Source of the DNA: Cunninghamia lanceolata
Taxonomy: Eukaryota; Streptophyta; Pinopsida; Cupressales; Cupressaceae
Length of the DNA: 64,000 nt
NCBI GenBank assembly: GCA_027924645.1
Contig: BSBN01000187.1
Coordinates: 15,890,001 to 15,954,000, forward strand
Direction: 5' to 3'
Positions 12,455-23,986 of the stretch are shown one piece after another (position 1 is the stretch's first letter; every line of letters begins with the position of its first letter). Below the pieces are notes generated by a model. It saw nothing but the letters and a program-made list of their open reading frames with translations, was not told the DNA's origin and ran no database searches. The position numbers were made by a program, and so were the translations under genes.

Positions 12455-13702
12455 AAATGCATTCTTGGGGGCTTTTTCCTAAGAGTTTAGCTCCCAGGTA
12501 TTTAGATTTACATTTAGAGCATTTTCCATGATTAATTAGACTCCCGATGAGAAAACCCATGGGTCTTGTGGCAAATAGGACCTAGGGGACTGCAATTTAA
12601 TGAATCTTGAGCAAAGATAGGGGTCGACAAGGGTGCTAGCACCCTAGTCCAGCCCCATTTTGGGTTTGCCCTAATTTGAAATGTCAGTTTTGTGACCATT
12701 ATTTGGTCTCTAGGCTGACATCATAAGTTTCAAATACAAAATTCTTAGCGGGAATCTTAACAGTTGCATATATAAGCATTGTTAGATTATCATTTGTAAA
12801 CTAGAAGATCATTAGCAAGCTTTATGGTTGTGAACTATTGGCATACTTGTGATTTTCATTGTGTTGTAGAGCATAGCATTGTTATTGTGTTTGTTTGCAG
12901 GTTGGATTACATCTTCTCCTATGGCATTGAAAAGCTTCTTCCTTCCATGAGAGCTCTATCATCAAGGTATCATTTATTGTGCTTTATCAATCATTATCAT
13001 TTGGTTTTTGCCTCTACCTCTCAAGGACACACACTCTCTCTGACAACGGTGTTTGGAAGACTTGAATGTCTCTTCGGGACTTGACTGAGGCAAGCCTCCA
13101 AACACCACAACCCCCTCCCACACTCCTTGTGATTGCAGAAACAGGTGTCGAGGCTGGAGAAAGTGGAGTTGCAGAGTAGGAAGGTAGCCATTGAAGATTC
13201 TGGATCTAAAAAGAAGCGAACATTGTTCAACATTTCAGGACAAGGGTGCCATCAAACTTATCCTCCAATTTTTGGTCACGGGAAATAGAAAGTGTAGCAG
13301 AGATCAGTGCCAGAAGGAGATCGGGACTATGCAGAAAAAGTGGCACATTGGACTAGGGCACCATCACTGTTGTCCCAGATTTTTCTATTTTTCATCTACG
13401 AAAAATAGTAAGTTAAGGTTCTCTGCCCTCTATTCATTTCCTGAAGCATTTATCATAATTCATAGATTTGATTATTGTTTTGCTTAAATTAGGGTTTCAG
13501 GGACATAAAGGCATTAATTTGCAAACTTGTGTGATCACATCTGAATTTCCTAGTAGAAAACCAAGTGGCAACTCGAATCTGATAGCTGACTCTCCTCTTG
13601 ATAGGTGAGGCACTCGATTGAAAAGCCCTTGGAATGTTTTTTTGGAAAGGAGGATTCAAACTAAAGAAACCATTAATCCTCCATCATTTTTACCCCAAAA
13701 CA
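12455..13702 (+). repeat. 3' LTR of A
   Basis: About 1248 bp, matching 5060-6321 and ending CCCCAAAACA. Its first bases are missing: a purine tract AAAGTGGG at 12447-12454 runs straight into AAATGCATTC, so about 15-20 bases covering the tract end and the LTR start were lost. TATA box at 12769-12776. Confidence 0.85.
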
Positions 13703-14176
13703 AGAGGCAAATGTTGTTTTTGGTTGATCCTCCTCTCTGATCTTCACTTGATGGTAACCAGAAAACCCATCAATGAATTAATAGATTTCTCTTCCAGCAA
13801 CTGATTCTAATATCTCCTTTGTAAATGGTATTGGGAATGGGTCATGAATACAAGATTTGTTCAATTCTCTGTAATCTCCACATATTCTTATCTATCTTTA
13901 TTTTTTGTTTTGTACTAGCATTGGACTAATCCAATATGCTTCTTCCACCAGTTTTATAATCCCTGCTGCTAACATTTTATCAATTTCTACTTTAACCCTT
14001 TTCTTCATATTTGGATTTAGCCTGTATGGTCTTTTCTTTACTGATTTAATTCCCTCTTTTAATTTTATTTTCAGCATCCCTGCTTCTTCTTTGATTTCCC
14101 TCATTTCATTAAAAGTTCTTGGAAATAAGTCTTCAAATTCAAAAAGAATCTCAGTCACTTGCACTACCACTTTCTC
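13703..14176 (-). pseudogene. pol: N-terminal half of reverse transcriptase of Z
   Basis: Between insertions A and C. From right to left it reads VVVQVTEILFEFEDLFPRTF, GIKSVKKRPYRLNPNMKKRV, EIDKMLAAGIIKLVEEAYW, SPMLVQNKK, and then in another frame DGFSGYHQVKIREED, the region of the first catalytic Asp. The segment 13898-14170 is open. It joins 4240-5059 on one side and 20446 on the other. Confidence 0.85.
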
Positions 14177-15027
14177 TAATGCAGGAGCATCCAGTGGTGT
14201 AAGGGCAATCTTGCATCACCCAAAAAAAGATGTGTTTTAAAATTGTTGATGTTCTTTCCATTTCTTTTAAAAATTTGTGGTTCTGGTTCCATAATCGCTT
14301 GAATAATGATGTAGAATTTTCAGTTTTTCCAAACTGCTAAAAATAGCAACCTGCTATTTTTAGAAAGTTTGCATTTGGGCCTGGATTGAAGTGAAAATTT
14401 ACAGGAAGCTTCATAACTAAAAAATAAGACCTTTGGTGAAGGAATCACACAAAGATCATTTGTGAGCTAAAAGATATTAAAGTTCCCATTTCCTAAAAAA
14501 TACCTGAAAATTATTCAAACTCAGGTTTGAGGCACTAAATGGCCCTGTACGGACCCAAAAATGGTCAGAACTAGTAAAGTGGGTTCCTAGCGCATAGAGA
14601 ACTCCGTGAGCATTCTGACGCATAAAACGGTTCGTCAATCGGACACATGGATCAAAAGTTATGGCTTCTGGAAGTTGACCTATTTTTGGAGGGAGATGCA
14701 AATTTCAAAATTAGGTTGTTGGCCGCCAAAAAGGCTATTAATAACCATTTTTGGGAACCCTGGGTAGTAGCAGAGTTAAGGGGGGAAGTGTAGAGTCAAG
14801 AATAGGTGGCAAAATAGAAACCCTAGTTGATTTAGGGTTACAGAAGGCAGATGATTCCAGAGTCTTGTGATAAGAAGCTGTAATGTGTTACAGCGTATGG
14901 AGGGTTGATTCCTCTAATTGTATTTCAGCTTTTGTAATGTAATAATTTGTCCAAATCAAAAAAGAAAGTTCTATTTTCTATGTGCAATTTCTATTGTTGT
15001 GTGTTTTATGATTTAACCCCTTCATCA
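14177..15027 (+). repeat. 5' LTR of C
   Basis: Starts TAATGCAGGAGCATCC, where the 3' copy has TGATGCAGG, so the first TG has mutated. Ends CCCCTTCATCA. Confidence 0.9.
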
Positions 15028-15029
15028 AG

Positions 15030-15041
15030 TGGTATGAGAGC
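15030..15041 (+). other. Primer binding site of C
   Basis: TGGTATGAGAGC, one base from the site for initiator tRNA-Met, two bases after the LTR. Confidence 0.8.
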
Positions 15042-15099
15042 AAGGGTCCCTGTGTGTGTAGATAGATCACCGACCATGAAGTAGTTTGCACCAGGACCT

Positions 15100-16107
15100 A
15101 AGCAAAGGCAAATCGATGCATTGCAAGAGGAGCTATGAAGAGGGTTTGATCCAAGAACAAGAGAAGAAAGTGAGGATGAAGCTGAAGAAGAGCTATTTGA
15201 GGAAGAACAAGAAGCTGCAAGAGATCCTGCAGAAGTTAGGTTGTTGAGGGCCATTTCAAAGATCAGAAAGAGGCCCAAGATCAAAGTTTCTACATATTCT
15301 GCAGATTTGAATCTGGAATAGCTTATTAATTGGATGAATGACATGGAGGAGTATTTCAAGTATGAAGATGTGGAGGACCCAGATCGGGTCAAGTTTGCAA
15401 AAACAAAGTTGAAGGGCCATGCCGTTATTTGTTGGAAGGAGGTCTAATTAAAAAGGAATAGAAGAGGAAAATAAAAGATCACTAGATGGGATTAGATGGT
15501 GGAAAAACTAAAGAAGCAGTTCATTCCTGTGGACTATGAGATGGAGTTTCTAAAGAAGCTGCAAGGACTGAAGCAAGGTAACAAGTCTGTTAAGAAGTAT
15601 ACAGAAGAGTTTTATAAAATTACTATCAGGACAGACCATGCAGAGCCCAACAAGGAGAAGGTAGCTCGTTACATTAATGGGTTGAGGCTGAGTATTCAAG
15701 AGGAGCTGAACCTGGTCAGAATGACCACCATAGAAAATGCATACCAGTTTTCCCTAAATGTGGAAGAGAAGATAAATAAAAGATTCGATAGCAAGCAAAG
15801 GGGAAGAGGTCAAGGTGGAAGGACTGGTGGAATACCCTATGGAGGCCATAATGAAGATCAAAAGAAAAGTGAAGAAGCTGGCACCGGTCAAAATTAGAGA
15901 GGGGATAATGCCTACCACCCTCGTGACTAGAACAATGGTGGGCAAAGAGGAAGAGAAAGAGGCAGACCTAGGCAAGGACCTAGAACAGGAGGTTTCAGAC
16001 GAACCTGTTTCTAATGTGGAGAAGAAGGGCATCGAGCATACGAGTGTCCGCAACATCAAGGAAGGACAAATAGAAGACCTGAAGGTAATGCATGAGTTGC
16101 ACATGTA
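15100..16107 (+). pseudogene. gag: Gag of C, degenerate
   Basis: Begins in sequence matching D Gag (QIDALQEE). The Gag core is open at 15496-15897 (KKQFIPVDYEMEFLKKLQGL, YTEEFYKITIR, ARYINGLRLSIQEEL), followed by an Arg/Gly-rich stretch (GRGQGGRTGG). The zinc knuckle CFxCGEEGHRAYEC near 16004-16045 has both first cysteines but a TAA between them and a one-base shift. Stop codons at 15319-15321 and 15895-15897 are TAG where D has CAG. It would form the particle shell. Confidence 0.85.
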
Positions 16108-16189
16108 GATGAAGATGCACAATCTGAGTGTTCTAAAGATGCTGAAAGGGGAGAAACCCTAGTTGTCAAAAGAACTTTGTTGAATGAGG

Positions 16190-16740
16190 AGAAAGAACCC
16201 AATTAGAGGAAGAGTTTATTCCACACAAGGTGCAAATGTGAAGATAAGTGTTGTGATATTATTATTGATAGTGGAAGTACTAACAATCTTGTTTCAGAGG
16301 AGATGGTTGACAAGTTAAAGTTGACAAGAAGAAAGCATCCACATCCATATCAGATCACATGGTTACAGAAGGATGATAGAACTTTGGTCAATGAGTAGTG
16401 TTTAGTGAAGTTCAAGATTGGGGACTGCCATGATGAGGTGTTGTGTGATATCATACCAATGGATGCATGTCATATGTTGTTGGGGAGGCCATGGCAGTAT
16501 GACAAGAGCGATGTCCATGATGGTCGTGCAAACACATATTCCCTAACAAAGGATAGAGTTTGTCATAAGTTGAAGCCCTTAAAGGAGGTGGAAGAAAATG
16601 TATGTAGTATTGCCAGAATTTCCTTGGTAGATGGTAGGAAATTTTTGGAGGGTATGAAGCATAAGCATCATTGCTTTGCATTGATTCTTAAGATTAGTCA
16701 AGAGAAATGTGAAGATGTACTAGCAGAAGTTTCAGATATG
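16190..16740 (+). pseudogene. pol: Aspartic protease of C
   Basis: CCDIIIDSGSTNNLVSEEMV near 16250-16310 keeps the DSG catalytic triad. The flap and C-terminal part read DIIPMDACHMLLGRPWQYD. A TAG at about 16396 interrupts it, after which the frame is open from 16405 to 17133. Confidence 0.8.
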
Positions 16741-17693
16741 TTGGAAGAATTTCAGGACATTATCTCTGATAATGTACCAGAAGGTTTACCACTAGTGAGG
16801 AAGATAAGTCATCAAATGGATTTGATACCAAGAGCCCATTTGCCAAATAAGGAAGCCCACAGAATGACTTCAGTAGAGAATGAAGAGTTGAACAAACAAG
16901 TTCATGACTTGTTAAGGAAGGGACTGATAAGGGATAGCCTAAGTCCTTGTGCGGTACTTGCAGTACTAGCACCGAAGAAAGATGGAGAGTGGAGAATGTG
17001 TATAAATTCTCGAGCCATCAACAAGATCACGATCAAGTATAGATTTCTATTACCCATAATGGATGACATAATGGATTGTTTGAGTGGAGCCAAGTACTTC
17101 ACGAAGATTGATCTGAAGAGTGGGTATCACTAGATCTGAATCAGAGAAGGAGATGAATGGAAAATAGCCTTCAAGACAAAGGAGGGTTTGTATGAGTGGT
17201 TAGTCATGCCATTTGGGCAAACCAATACACTAAGCACATTCATGCAGCTCATGAACGAGGTACTGAAAGAATTTTTGGGAAGTTTTGTTATTGTTTATTT
17301 AGATGATATTTAATTTTTTAGTAAGACTTGGGATGAGCATATGATGCATATTAGAAGAATTTTAGAGAAGCTGAGGGAGGATAAGTTACTAATTAATCTA
17401 AAGAAATGTAGTTTTGCAAAGGAGTTGGTATGCCTAGGATTTGTTGTCTCAGAGGAAGGTCTTAAGATGGACCCAAAAAAAGTAAGGGCTATCATTGAAT
17501 GTCCTACACCAAGGAGTGCTTGCGAGGTAAGATCTTTTCATGGTTTGGCAACTTTTTATAGAAAGTTTATCAAGAATTTTAGTAGCATTTATGCACCCCT
17601 AACTGAGACAATGAAAGGGGATAGAAAAGAGTTTAGATGGACTAAAGGAGCAGACAAGAGCTTTGATACATTGAAGCAGAAAGTTGTAGAATA
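16741..17693 (+). pseudogene. pol: Reverse transcriptase of C
   Basis: Contains LAPKKDGEWRMCINSRAINK, GAKYFTKIDLKSGYH with the first catalytic Asp, [15 protein letters not shown] and FVIVYLDDI with the catalytic YLDD pair, then KCSFAKELVCLGFVVS and FHGLATFYRKFI. TAG at 17131-17133 and TAA after YLDD near 17311 break it; otherwise one frame holds. D allows direct comparison through both segments. Confidence 0.88.
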
Positions 17694-18170
17694 ACCTGTT
17701 TTGGCACTTCTAGATTTCAATAAGGTATTTCAGGTAGATTGTGATGCTAGTGGTAGTGGTATAAGAGTTGTTTTGAGTCAAGAAGGTAAGCACATTGCCT
17801 ATCTTAGTGAGAAGCCTAATGATGCCAATAAAAAGTATTTTATTTATGATTAGAAGTTTTAAGCAATAGTTCAGGCTTTGAAGAAATGGAGACATTATTT
17901 GTTGCCAAAGGAGTTTGTTTTATATACTGATCATCAGGCTTTGCAGTATCTTAATAGTCAAGGAAAGTTAAACCAAAGGCACTTAAAATGGGTTGAGTTT
18001 TTGCAAAGCTATACTTTTGTTTTGAAGCACAGGAGTGGGAAGTCCAACAAAGTTGTAGATGCCTTAAGTAGAAGGGAAAATTTATTGACAGAAATGAAGA
18101 TAGAGGTTGTTGGGTTCAATGAGCTCAAAAGTTTATATCCTGAAGATCCAGATTTTGCAGAGGCCTAGAA
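17694..18170 (+). pseudogene. pol: RNase H of C
   Basis: VDCDASGSGIRVVLSQEGK, then AIVQALKKWRHYLLPKEFV, YTDHQALQYLN and LKHRSGKSNKVVDALSRR. The catalytic Asp residues are present, but the Glu region carries stops (YDxKFxAIV). Same frame as the reverse transcriptase. Confidence 0.85.
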
Positions 18171-19340
18171 AGCTTGTTTGGAACCAGTTACTTTGGACAA
18201 TACAAAATGGTTGGATTTCATAATCCAAGATGGAATGTTGTTTAGAGGAAGCCAGTTGTGCAGTCCAAGGAGTTCCATGAAAGAGAACCTAATTAAGGAG
18301 AAGCATAGTGGAGGATTGGCTAGACAATTTGGTCGAGATAAGACCATTGCTATTGTTGGTGAAAATTATTATTGACTATAGTTGCAGTAGGATGTGAGGA
18401 AACTTGTGCAGAGTTGTAGAGTATGTCAGATGGCGAAAGGATCAAGCCAGAATACAGGTCTATATCAGCCACTACTTGTATCAGAGAAGCCATGGGATGA
18501 TATTAGTATGGATTTTGTTCTAGGTTTACCAAGGACACAGAGAGGACATGATTCCATTTTTGTGATGGTGGACAAATTCACAAAGATGGCACATTTTATA
18601 CCTTACAAGAAGACTAATCATGTTGTTCATATTGCAGAGTTATTTTTTAGGGAGGTGGTGAGATTACATGGTCTACCAAAGAGCATAGTTTCAGATTGAG
18701 ATACCAAGTTTGTTGGTTACTTCTAGAGGACATTGTGGAAGAAGTTGAAAATAGATTTGAAGTTCAGTTATGCACACCATCCACAAACTGATGGATAGAC
18801 AGAATTGGTGAATAGGAGTTTGGGTAACCTTCTACGATGCTTAGTAGGGGATAAGTCCAAGGGATGGGATTTGATTTTACCACAGGCAAAATTTGTTTAC
18901 AACAATTCTGTCAATAGGAGTATTGGTAAATCACCATTGTAGATTGTATATGGGAATATTCCAAGAAATGATTTAGAATTAAGGAATCTGGACAAAGGAG
19001 AAAAGACAAGTGCCGAGGTTGAAGACTTTACAAAACACATGAAGAATTTGCATGAAGAGGTGAAAAGCACATTAATAAGATGAATATTCAGTACAAGGCT
19101 AAGGTAGATCAGAAGAGGAGATATAAGGAGTTCTAGGTAGGAGATGAAGTCATGGTTCACTTGAGAAAAGAAAGGTTCCCGATTGGAACATATATTAAGA
19201 TAAAAATGAAGAAATTTGGACCATGCAGAATTTTGAAAAAATATGTTTCAGGAAATGCATATGAGGTAGAGCTACCAAGTGGGATCAACATTTCCCCTAT
19301 TTTCAACATTGTTGATTTATCATAATATCATGAAGGTGGA
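18171..19340 (+). pseudogene. pol: Integrase of C
   Basis: The His/Cys domain reads HSGGLARQFGRDKT and [10 protein letters not shown]. The core reads [14 protein letters not shown] with the first Asp, [13 protein letters not shown] with the second, and HHPQTDGxTELVNRSLGN with the Glu, with three TAG/TGA stops among them. One base is lost near 19066 relative to D, and the rest is out of frame with many stops. It still ends PSGINISPIF in a shifted frame. Confidence 0.85.
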
Positions 19341-19396
19341 ATAGAGGATGGACCAATAGAAGAATAGTGGAGTATTCTGACATCTACTTCAATAAG

Positions 19397-19557
19397 GGGA
19401 GATAGAAGAGATCTTGGATAGCCATGTGGGAAGAAGTACTTGGAATAGGCAATATGAAGAATACTTGGTGAAATGGAAAGGAAGGACTATTGAAGATTCT
19501 TCTTGGTTGTCTAAGGTAGAGGTTGACTATTTGGGTTTTCCTCACACAAACACCTGA
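19397..19557 (+). pseudogene. Chromodomain of C
   Basis: EIEEILDSHVGRSTWNRQYE, then YLVKWKGRTIEDSSWLSKVE and VDYLGFPHTNT. The KWKG and SSW motifs with the aromatic cage region are typical of chromodomains fused to chromovirus integrase, which steer insertion to marked chromatin. D has the same start at the right edge of the window. Confidence 0.85.
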
Positions 19558-19595
19558 GACGTGACAAGGTCACTTATCAAATTACCCTAGGTGTC

Positions 19596-20445
19596 TGATG
19601 CAGGAGCATCCAGTGGTGTAAGGGCAATCTTGCATCACCCAAAAAAATATGTGTTTCAAAATTGTTGATGTTATTTCCATTTCTTTTCAAAATTTGTGGT
19701 TCTGGTTCCATAATCACTTGAATAATGATGTAAAACTTTTAGTTTTTCCAAACTGCTAAAAATAGCAACCTGTTATTTTTAGAAACTTTGCATTTGGGCC
19801 TGGATTGAAGTGAAAATTTATAGGAAGCTTCATAACTAAAAAATAAGACCTTTGGCGAAGGAATCACACAAAGATCATTTGCAAGCTAAAAGATATTAAA
19901 ATTCTCATTTCCCAAAAAATGCTTGAAAATTATTCAAAGTCAGGTTTGAGGCACTAAACGGCCCCATATAGGCCCCAAAATGGCCAAAACTAGCAGAGTG
20001 AGTTCTTAGCACGTAGAGAACTCTATGAGATTTCCAACGCATAAAACGGTTCGTCAATCGGACACCCAGATCAAAAGTTATGGCTTCCAGAAGTTGACCT
20101 ATTTTTGGAGGGAGATGCAAAATTTTGAAATTAGGTTGTTGGACGCCAAAAAGGCTATTAATAACCATTTTTGGGAACCCTGGTCAGTAGCAGAGTTAAG
20201 GGGTGAAGTGTAGAATCAAGAATAGATAGGAAAACAGAAACCCTAGCTGATTTGGGGTTATAGAAGGAAGATGATTCCAGAGTCTTGTCATAGGAAGTTG
20301 TAATGTGTTGCAGCCTATGGAGGGTTGATTCCTCTGATTGTATTTGAGTTTCTATAATGTTATAAGTTTTCCAAATCAAAAAGAAAGTTCTATTTTCTGT
20401 GTGCAATTTATGTTGTTGTGTGTTTTATGATTTACCCCTTCATCA
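19596..20445 (+). repeat. 3' LTR of C
   Basis: 850 bp, starts TGATGCAGGAGCATCC and ends CCCCTTCATCA. It matches 14177-15027 and 41603-42476. No clear purine tract precedes it. Confidence 0.9.
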
Positions 20446-21098
20446 TTCTCATCCCAGTAATCTCCAATTTTTGGTAACTTGGGATCTCCTTTTGCAATAT
20501 TCGCTTTCTTAATTTTAAGAGGTTTACTCTAATATTGATCCTTTGGTTCAATCACTAGATCTAGTTCTCATTCTCCTTCTTGGACATCTATTTCTAGATC
20601 CTCAATACCTTCATCATCAATTCTTTTAGCTTTATAACATTTCTAACCACTTGTGATTGTCTATCCATTCTACCAGTTTCCATATTCCTTTAGTTCTGGG
20701 AGGTGGTGTGTTTATCTCTGATTGTGCTTCCTCTTTCTCTATCATTTGTTCAAAGATTATTTCCTTCATTTTCAAGAGTGCATTATGTATAGACTTTATA
20801 GACTATAGAAACAAAATGTATGTACAAAGTCATATTGTACTTCATCCCAGTTGTTTGTTTCTCTTCTTTTTTCTTGGTTTATATACCAGGTTTTTGCTAT
20901 TGGTAATAGTGTCCAATAGAATAGATGGATGTATACAAATTTTTTGTGTTCCTGTCTACCTTCCATACTATTATACAAGTAGTTGAATGTTCTTGCAGTG
21001 GAATTTGTCCTTCATACTTGGGTATTAATTTATATTCTCCTTCCTCCAATAAATATCTTACACTAATAACAAGATTAAATATGGACCAATTTTTGACT
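20446..21098 (-). pseudogene. Region of Z upstream of reverse transcriptase
   Basis: The left end reads AKGDPKLPKIGDYWDE on the minus strand and joins the start of the reverse transcriptase at 14176 across the TTCTC duplication. To the right a 68-codon open stretch (20897-21103) includes YLLEEGEYKLIPKYEGQIPL; the rest has stops. This is the protease-polymerase spacer or protease area of Z; I see no DSG motif. Confidence 0.6.
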
Positions 21099-22338
21099 TG
21101 CAAAGGGTAAAATTTTGGATTGTTGAGTTTTTGGTAGTTTGTGTGTGTATCCTTCTTTCACCCTTCATATTCAAGGACCTAGGGTTGAGTTGCAATGTAC
21201 TATCCTACCCTAGGTCACTATGAGATGTAGGGAAACTTGGATTTTTATGATTTGATTACCAATTATCTTCTCTTATGCTCAATTATACCTTAAAACCCTA
21301 ATTATGCAAATATGACATCAAACGGATGAATATCAAAAAATGTTGCTATAGAAAGATGTAAAATGACAAATAACTATGTACCCATTTTCGAGGTTCGAAA
21401 GTGGAATAGTCAGGGACTAAAGAGCGGGTGCCCAAGTCTAAGGCCCTACTTTTTCTCAGAATTTGCAAACAAGATCTGCAACCTATTCCTGTTGTACCAA
21501 AGGCTTTCCCATCATAGAACTTCGAGGACTAATGAGCAAGTGCCCTAATTCAGGGAGCTATTTTCTTCTCTAATCTACTATTCCAACACTCTGTTGTACC
21601 CTCCTGTAACTTCACTTTGTCTGTAGCTCCAACCTGTAACTTGGAATCATGAAAACTTTGGGAGGGGGTTGTGGTGTTAGAGGCTTGCCTCAATCAAGCC
21701 CCAGAGAGACATTCAATTCTTCTAAATACCGTTGTCAGATAGAGAGTGTATGCCCTTGTGAGGTAGAGGCAAAAACCAAATGATAAATGCTCAAAAACAC
21801 AAATGATGTCACCTTGTAGTGAAGATCTCATGGGAGGAAGAAGCTTTGCATGCCATGAGGAGATGATTGCTCAAATCTACAAATACAAACACATAGACAA
21901 CACAAATCTACTCTTGCAAGACAATGAAAGCCTTGAATCACCTTTAGAATGCATAAAGTTCACAATCATAATCTCTAGTTTACAAATGAATGCCTAAGCA
22001 TGCTTTTATATGCAACTACAAACACTCCCACCAAGAATTTCGTAATTCAAACTTACCGTGTCAGCATAGGATCCAAATAACAGTTACAAGCTGATACCCA
22101 AAATTTGGGACTAGCCCAAAATAGGGAAGGACTAGGGTGTGGGCACCCAAGTCCTCCCCCCTATTTTGGTTAGGGTTAGGTTCAAGGGGTCCCCCTAGGT
22201 CCCATTTGACATGATACCCAGGGTTCATTCCATCAGGATGTTGAAATATGATGTAATATGTCCTAAATGCAGTTAAAAGACCTTGGAGCTAAACCTTATG
22301 AGGGAAAAGCCCCCAAGGGGACATTTTTCGACGTTAAA
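21099..22338 (-). repeat. 3' LTR of B
   Basis: About 1240 bp. On the minus strand it starts TTTAACGTCGAAAAATG and ends TTTTACCCTTTGCA. It aligns with the LTRs of A; the U3 and central parts are clear and the last 300 bases diverged. Confidence 0.75.
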
Positions 22339-22340
22339 TT

Positions 22341-22353
22341 TAGCCCCCACTTT
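22341..22353 (-). other. Polypurine tract of B
   Basis: The minus strand reads AAAGTGGGGGCTA directly before the 3' LTR, the place where plus-strand DNA synthesis is primed. The matching tract in A is cut short (AAAGTGGG). Confidence 0.7.
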
Positions 22354-23986
22354 AATGTATGTATAAACATGAGACCAATACATGCATTAAAGTATGGTCA
22401 ACGAGCACAACAAACATGCCAAGCATGAAGAAGACATGCCAAACACATTGAAGACAATGGCAGGCACACAAAACATGGAGAAGATAGTTACAGCCACACA
22501 AAACATGGAGAATACAGCATAATGCATAGAATACACATTAATGCATAGAAGACAGGAATGATTTCTTTTCTTTTCTTTTTCTCATATATATGAAATGCAG
22601 ATGCAAGTATAGGAAAGTAAACACACCTCCCATAATACAAGATGCACTCATCACACAGGTCTTTAAACTATATATGGGGCAACACACACGCAAGACACAC
22701 CAAACCTCCCATAATGTAGGATGCACTCATCACGTAGGTCTTTAGACTACATATGGGGCAACAGACATGCCAAACAAAGAAAGCACGCCAAACACACACT
22801 TTGAAGACACGAAGAAAACATGGCAGACAAACGATGGAGTGTTCCTATTTCTAGGTTCATCACCATCTCAGGCACATTACAGGCACACACCGATGATTGG
22901 GCTTCACTACAACAATCGCTGAAAACACACTTAAGGGTTGAGTTAGTCACAGAACTGCTCCCCACCTCCCAATGAGGACTTTTGAAAATGACAGGATAGT
23001 GCAATCTACTCCAAGAAATACACCACCCCTGCCCCCATAGAGGGCTTAAAATAAAAAAGATATACGTGATATCCCACCTCTGCAAAGGGCTTAAATGATT
23101 GATTGATTGATTGCAAACAAACTCATAGTGCAAGAAGTACTCATCGCACTAGTCTTTAAACTGCACCTAAGGACAAACACATTGCTAACATTTATAACAG
23201 ACAGCTTACCTTATATATGCCCCCACCTTAAGGTGGTTCATATCATGCATCAATATCAAGCATGTTAAGGTAGGAAGAAAACACACAAGGAAACACAGAC
23301 TTTCACAAAGCCCATGCCCCCCAAAGGTTTCATGTACTTTACGATCATCAAATGTTCCCACAAACACATCCCTGCAAGAAACATATTAGTGTCTACATAA
23401 TCATGATAAACAACAACATCAATGCATATGATTAACCACACAAAGAGCCAAGGTTATGCTACAAATTTAGAGTTTGAGGATAATCGTGGGGCTATATCAT
23501 GAAGATCTCTTAATCAAGTACCACCAAGGCTAGATTCAAAGACAAAGTGCATAGAGCATTAGTATTGTTAAGGTTTGTAAATGAGATAAAGTTCATCAAA
23601 ATTACTATGCAGAAAGCATGAGTGCTTCTACTAGCCAAGCAGCAAATAAGATATACAACCCCATCATCGTATTAGGAACTAAGTCCAATTTTTTATTTCT
23701 CGCGAAAGGGATGCTAGGTCCGCATCAGTATAAATTTTTTCATCATCCGCCCGCTAGATAGAAACACTAGAGGAAGGGAATAGTAAATAAGAGAGGAGAA
23801 ACAAGTGTCTTAGGGATAGTCATGTAGGAGGGTGCCCCCAAGTCACCAACAACAACACTATGTTCATAAGACACAACACACAATGGTGAGATCAGAGAGA
23901 GAGGCAATATAGAAGAATGATGATACAAATAGAAGAATGTCATAATAGAGGCAATCTCTTGGTATCTTGGACCTTACAGGAGAATC
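22354..23986 (-). other. Non-coding 3' half of B
   Basis: Matches, in inverse order, about 10055-12450 of A. No coding region. It includes a tandem duplication of about 80 bp at 22622-22760 (CTCCCATAATRYARGATGCA, TATATGGGGCAAC) and repeats of ACACAAAACATGGAGAA near 22460-22515. Confidence 0.65.

Larger units (their letters stand above)
5060..13702 (+). mobile_element. Element A: LTR retrotransposon with Gag only
   Basis: An 8.6-kb element inserted in the reverse transcriptase of Z, flanked by the target duplication AGAGG at 5055-5059 and 13703-13707. LTRs are at 5060-6321 and 12455-13702. Inside are a 1.3-kb leader, one Gag region (7682-9714) and about 2.7 kb of non-coding DNA. No reverse transcriptase, RNase H or integrase was found on either strand, so it is non-autonomous and fits the TR-GAG class described in plants. 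B is a relative in the opposite orientation. Confidence 0.9.
14177..20445 (+). mobile_element. Chromovirus C, complete structure, decayed coding
   Basis: A 6.27-kb Ty3/gypsy element with LTRs of 851 and 850 bp, a primer site for initiator tRNA-Met, and Gag, protease, reverse transcriptase, RNase H, integrase and chromodomain in order. It is flanked by TTCTC at 14172-14176 and 20446-20450 and sits just upstream of the reverse transcriptase of Z. D is a second copy of the same family, and the two align through the whole coding region. The chromodomain and primer site place it among plant chromoviruses; it may be Galadriel- or Reina-like, which I cannot settle by eye. Confidence 0.93.
2016..21098 (-). 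mobile_element. Gypsy element Z, oldest visible host, in three pieces
   Basis: Minus-strand Ty3/gypsy element visible at 2016-5059, 13703-14176 and 20446-21098. The gaps are insertions A and C. Joining the pieces at the target duplications AGAGG and TTCTC restores continuous reverse transcriptase reading, which confirms that they are one element. Order from right to left is spacer before the polymerase, reverse transcriptase, RNase H, integrase, extra ORF. Its 5' end lies beyond B, outside the window. No LTR of Z is recognised. There is no chromodomain, so it is probably outside the chromoviruses; the lineage is not assigned. Confidence 0.85.
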